From: Methanobacterium sp. UBA8 | GTDB taxonomy: Archaea; Methanobacteriota; Methanobacteria; Methanobacteriales; Methanobacteriaceae | Length of the DNA: 9,297 bases | NCBI GenBank assembly: GCA_002509665.1 | Contig: DADN01000201.1 | Span: 1 to 9,297 of the forward strand | Direction of reading: 5' to 3' | Shown here: positions 7,534-9,297 of the stretch, piece after piece | How the letters are laid out: the number at the start of each line of letters is the position of its first letter | How positions within the stretch are numbered: the stretch's first letter is position 1 | Position numbers and translations under genes: made by a program | Notes under the pieces: model-generated | What the model was told of the DNA's origin: nothing | What the model saw: the letters and a program-made list of their open reading frames with translations, nothing else | Database searches by the model: none

Positions 7534-8145
7534 TTAAAAAAATATCCCCTGTTTTTTAGCTTCCAATTTGTTTACTGCATCCTGGAGGTTGGTAGCTGAA
7601 ATCTGTTCCTGTTTATTAAAAGTTCGCAGTGCATCAGCTAATTTTCTGAGATCATCAGCAACGGCTTTACTGTCTCCCCTCCTTAAATCCTGCGCTAATT
7701 TGTTCATTAATGGATCCATGTTATTTAATGTGTTCACTATTTCATCACTGTATGCAGATTTTAAACTGGAGGCAACATCTCCCCTTAAAAGCAGATCATA
7801 TCCTAAAGCCATGTCTTTAGTAGCAGTAATATTCTGTTTAAGTTCATTTAACGTGTTGTTTATGGACTGCATGCCCTGACCATTTTCCAGATCATTGGCC
7901 TGTTTTTGCCGCTGGCTTAAAGGAATATTGTTAAGCAGTGATAAATTTTCAATCCTATCAGCCTGCCTCTCAAGACTTGCTATTTCCTCATCATAAGTCC
8001 CCGATTCGTTAATGGTTTTAATTTCATCCTTTAAAAGCTCAATATCTTTAGGCATCAAATAAGTGGTTACATAAGTATAATAACTACCATATGCTCCTAA
8101 AACTATAATTATAACTGCGAGTATAACTATTAACCTTTTATTCAT
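7534..8145 (-). CDS. Membrane-anchored coiled-coil protein of unknown function
   Basis: I do not recognise a family for this 203-residue protein. It starts MNKR and then has one hydrophobic segment (about 5-27). This fits an N-terminal anchor or uncleaved signal, with the remainder outside the membrane by the positive-inside rule. The rest is almost entirely predicted helix with heptad-like spacing, about 33-110 and 125-198, rich in Asp, Glu, Lys, Asn and Gln. A short non-charged stretch (DMALGYDLLLRGD) sits between. There are no cysteines and no recognisable catalytic motif. The ATG at 8145 has AGAGG upstream and lies about 27 bases from the start predicted by a perfect TATA box. An in-frame TTG at 8178 would fall at or upstream of that start and is rejected. 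The gene converges on the kinase, so a shared function is not implied. Confidence 0.8.
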   Translation of the reverse strand: MNKRLIVILAVIIIVLGAYGSYYTYVTTYLMPKDIELLKDEIKTINESGTYDEEIASLERQADRIENLSLLNNIPLSQRQKQANDLENGQGMQSINNTLNELKQNITATKDMALGYDLLLRGDVASSLKSAYSDEIVNTLNNMDPLMNKLAQDLRRGDSKAVADDLRKLADALRTFNKQEQISATNLQDAVNKLEAKKQGIFF

Positions 8146-8193
8146 GTATTGGCCTCTGTAAATTTTATAATTAACCAAAATGACTCAAGTTTC

Positions 8194-8201
8194 TATATAA
8201 A
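8194..8201 (-). promoter_or_regulatory. Consensus archaeal TATA box of the membrane-protein gene
   Basis: The minus strand reads TTTATATA, the methanogen box A consensus. It predicts a transcription start near 8172 and a leader of about 27 bases with AGAGG before the ATG at 8145. This is the clearest promoter in the window. Confidence 0.6.
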
Positions 8202-8382
8202 GAGTAACTATTTAACTTATTACTGCTTTTATTATTGTATATTATTAAATTATTAATTATTTATAGTTATGAGTAGTACAAAAATCGTATTAAAAATAAA
8301 AAGAGAACCTGAAAGCAAATTACGTTGTTTTAGACTATTTAGCCTATGAATAATAAAAATAACATTAAATGATTTTATTTAT

Positions 8383-8410
8383 AAAAAAATAAAAAGGGAA
8401 TTATCCCTTT
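8383..8410 (-). terminator. rtcB terminator hairpin with the stop codon in its loop
   Basis: The minus strand forms AAAGGGA/TCCCTTT (8410-8404 with 8399-8393) around the loop TAAT, followed by TTTATTTTTTTATA. The TAA stop codon of rtcB (8401-8403) is in the loop, so the 5' arm is coding sequence for the C-terminal Lys-Gly. Confidence 0.65.
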
Positions 8411-9297
8411 GCAACACCAAGAGGAACCATTTTTCCAACCATTTTAGATATTCCAGCATCATGGGATGTCTTTACAACTGCATCTACATCTTTGTATGCT
8501 CCCGGAGCTTCTTCTGCCACTACAGGCATTGAAGTAGCCCTTATTATAATTCCTCTGTTTTCCAGAACTTTTTGAACTTCTTCACCGCGGTATTCTTTCT
8601 TAGCTCCAGCTCTACTCATTTTACGTCCTGCACCGTGTGCAGAAGAACCGAAAGTTTCTTCCATCGCCAGCTCTGTTCCTGCAAGCACGTATGATGCTGT
8701 ACCCATAGTTCCAGGTATAAAAACAGGCTGCCCAACTTTTCTGTACTCTTCAGGTATTTCTTCCCTTCCAGGACCAAATGCACGTGTTGCTCCTTTTCTG
8801 TGAACAAATAATTCCATGTTTCTTCCCTGTACATTATGGACTTCTTTTTTTGCAATGTTATGTGCCACGTCATAGACTATTTCCATGCCCATTTCTTCAG
8901 CATCCCTTTTAAAAACTTTTTCAAATGATTCTCTAACCCAGTGTACAATCATTTGCCTGTTGGTCCATGCATAGTTAGCTGCAGCCGACATTGCCTGGAA
9001 ATAATCGGTCGCTTCCTCCGAACCAATAGGTGCACATGCTAACTGTCTGTCTGGAATGTTAATCTGGTACCTTTTAGCTGCCCTATCCATAACTCGAAGG
9101 TAATCAGAACATATTTGATGACCACAACCCCTTGAACCGGTGTGAATTAAAACAGTAATCATGCCCTCTTCTATTCCAAAAGCCTCTGCAGTAACTTCAT
9201 CATAAATTTTATCCATTTTTTGGACTTCTAAAAAGTGATTTCCAGAACCAAGAGAACCTAATTGAGGTACACCTCTTTTTTTCGCTTTATCACTGAC
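8401..9297 (-). CDS. rtcB: RNA-splicing ligase RtcB, C-terminal part (5' end outside the window)
   Basis: RtcB joins 2',3'-cyclic phosphate (via 3'-phosphate) and 5'-hydroxyl RNA ends using GTP and Mn2+; in archaea it ligates spliced tRNA halves. The frame is open to the right edge, so the ATG at 9216 is internal: upstream residues read [20 protein letters not shown], the conserved core. Numbering the visible 298 residues from the edge, expected metal and GMP ligands are Asn20-His21 (GSGNH), His52 ([10 protein letters not shown]), His146 (VAHN) and the guanylylated His221 (SAHGAGR). Their spacing matches Pyrococcus horikoshii RtcB (His203, 234, 329, 404), and the protein ends in the family-typical LGVAKG. 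By that alignment about 183 residues are missing. There is no intein in the visible part, although RtcB genes in archaea sometimes carry one. It is cytoplasmic. Confidence 0.95.
   Translation of the reverse strand, partial: VSDKAKKRGVPQLGSLGSGNHFLEVQKMDKIYDEVTAEAFGIEEGMITVLIHTGSRGCGHQICSDYLRVMDRAAKRYQINIPDRQLACAPIGSEEATDYFQAMSAAANYAWTNRQMIVHWVRESFEKVFKRDAEEMGMEIVYDVAHNIAKKEVHNVQGRNMELFVHRKGATRAFGPGREEIPEEYRKVGQPVFIPGTMGTASYVLAGTELAMEETFGSSAHGAGRKMSRAGAKKEYRGEEVQKVLENRGIIIRATSMPVVAEEAPGAYKDVDAVVKTSHDAGISKMVGKMVPLGVAKG

Noticed and set aside
8146..8178. TTG start for the membrane protein at 8178
   Set aside because: It lies at or before the start predicted from the perfect TATA box, and it would add MVNYKIYRGQY ahead of a normal MNKR anchor start.
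9214..9216. ATG at 9216 as the start of a short RtcB
   Set aside because: The frame stays open to the window edge and encodes the essential GSGNH metal-binding core, so the gene is merely cut by the edge.

Overview
The window most resembles a mesophilic methanogen of the Methanobacteriales, probably Methanobacterium or a close relative. The base composition is strongly A+T-rich. Promoters look archaeal: one is a perfect TTTATATA box, and ribosome-binding sites are GGAG/GAGGT-like. The gene set also fits: a DUF763 protein, stand-alone NadA, an archaeal methylthioinosine-type phosphorylase, an archaeal-type RtcB, and a large soluble multi-PAS histidine kinase of a kind common in these methanogens. 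The genus assignment is inference, because no rRNA or methanogenesis gene is present.

Layout, left to right. Bases 1-444 hold no convincing protein gene, but they contain a candidate small structured RNA on the + strand (about 278-350) with its own TATA-like box and a T-run at its end. A DUF763 gene (445-1590, -) follows. Next is a 213-base gap with a cluster of short hairpins, then nadA (1804-2724, -). After a 282-base A+T-rich gap comes a methylthioinosine/methylthioadenosine phosphorylase (3023-3793, -) with a hairpin terminator. Upstream of it lies a small gene of unknown family (3891-4325, -), split by an in-frame amber codon. That codon lies inside an 84-base hairpin-rich insertion flanked by a 6-base direct repeat. 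Divergently transcribed from the split gene is the only + strand protein gene, a 1018-residue histidine kinase with about six PAS modules (4459-7515). It converges on a small membrane-anchored coiled-coil protein of unknown function (7534-8145, -). The window ends in the C-terminal 298 residues of rtcB (8401-9297, -), whose 5' part lies beyond the right edge.

The genes do not form one pathway or an obvious operon; most have their own promoter-like and terminator-like signals. They cover NAD biosynthesis (NadA), salvage of methylthio-nucleosides (phosphorylase), tRNA splicing or RNA repair (RtcB) and signal sensing (kinase). The most interesting observation is the palindromic insertion. Removing exactly 28 codons restores an open reading frame of 116 codons and recreates a perfect 18-base palindrome at the insertion site. 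A second hairpin cluster of similar design lies between nadA and the DUF763 gene. Together they suggest a family of small palindromic elements able to enter coding sequence, comparable in behaviour to the palindromic elements known from Rickettsia.
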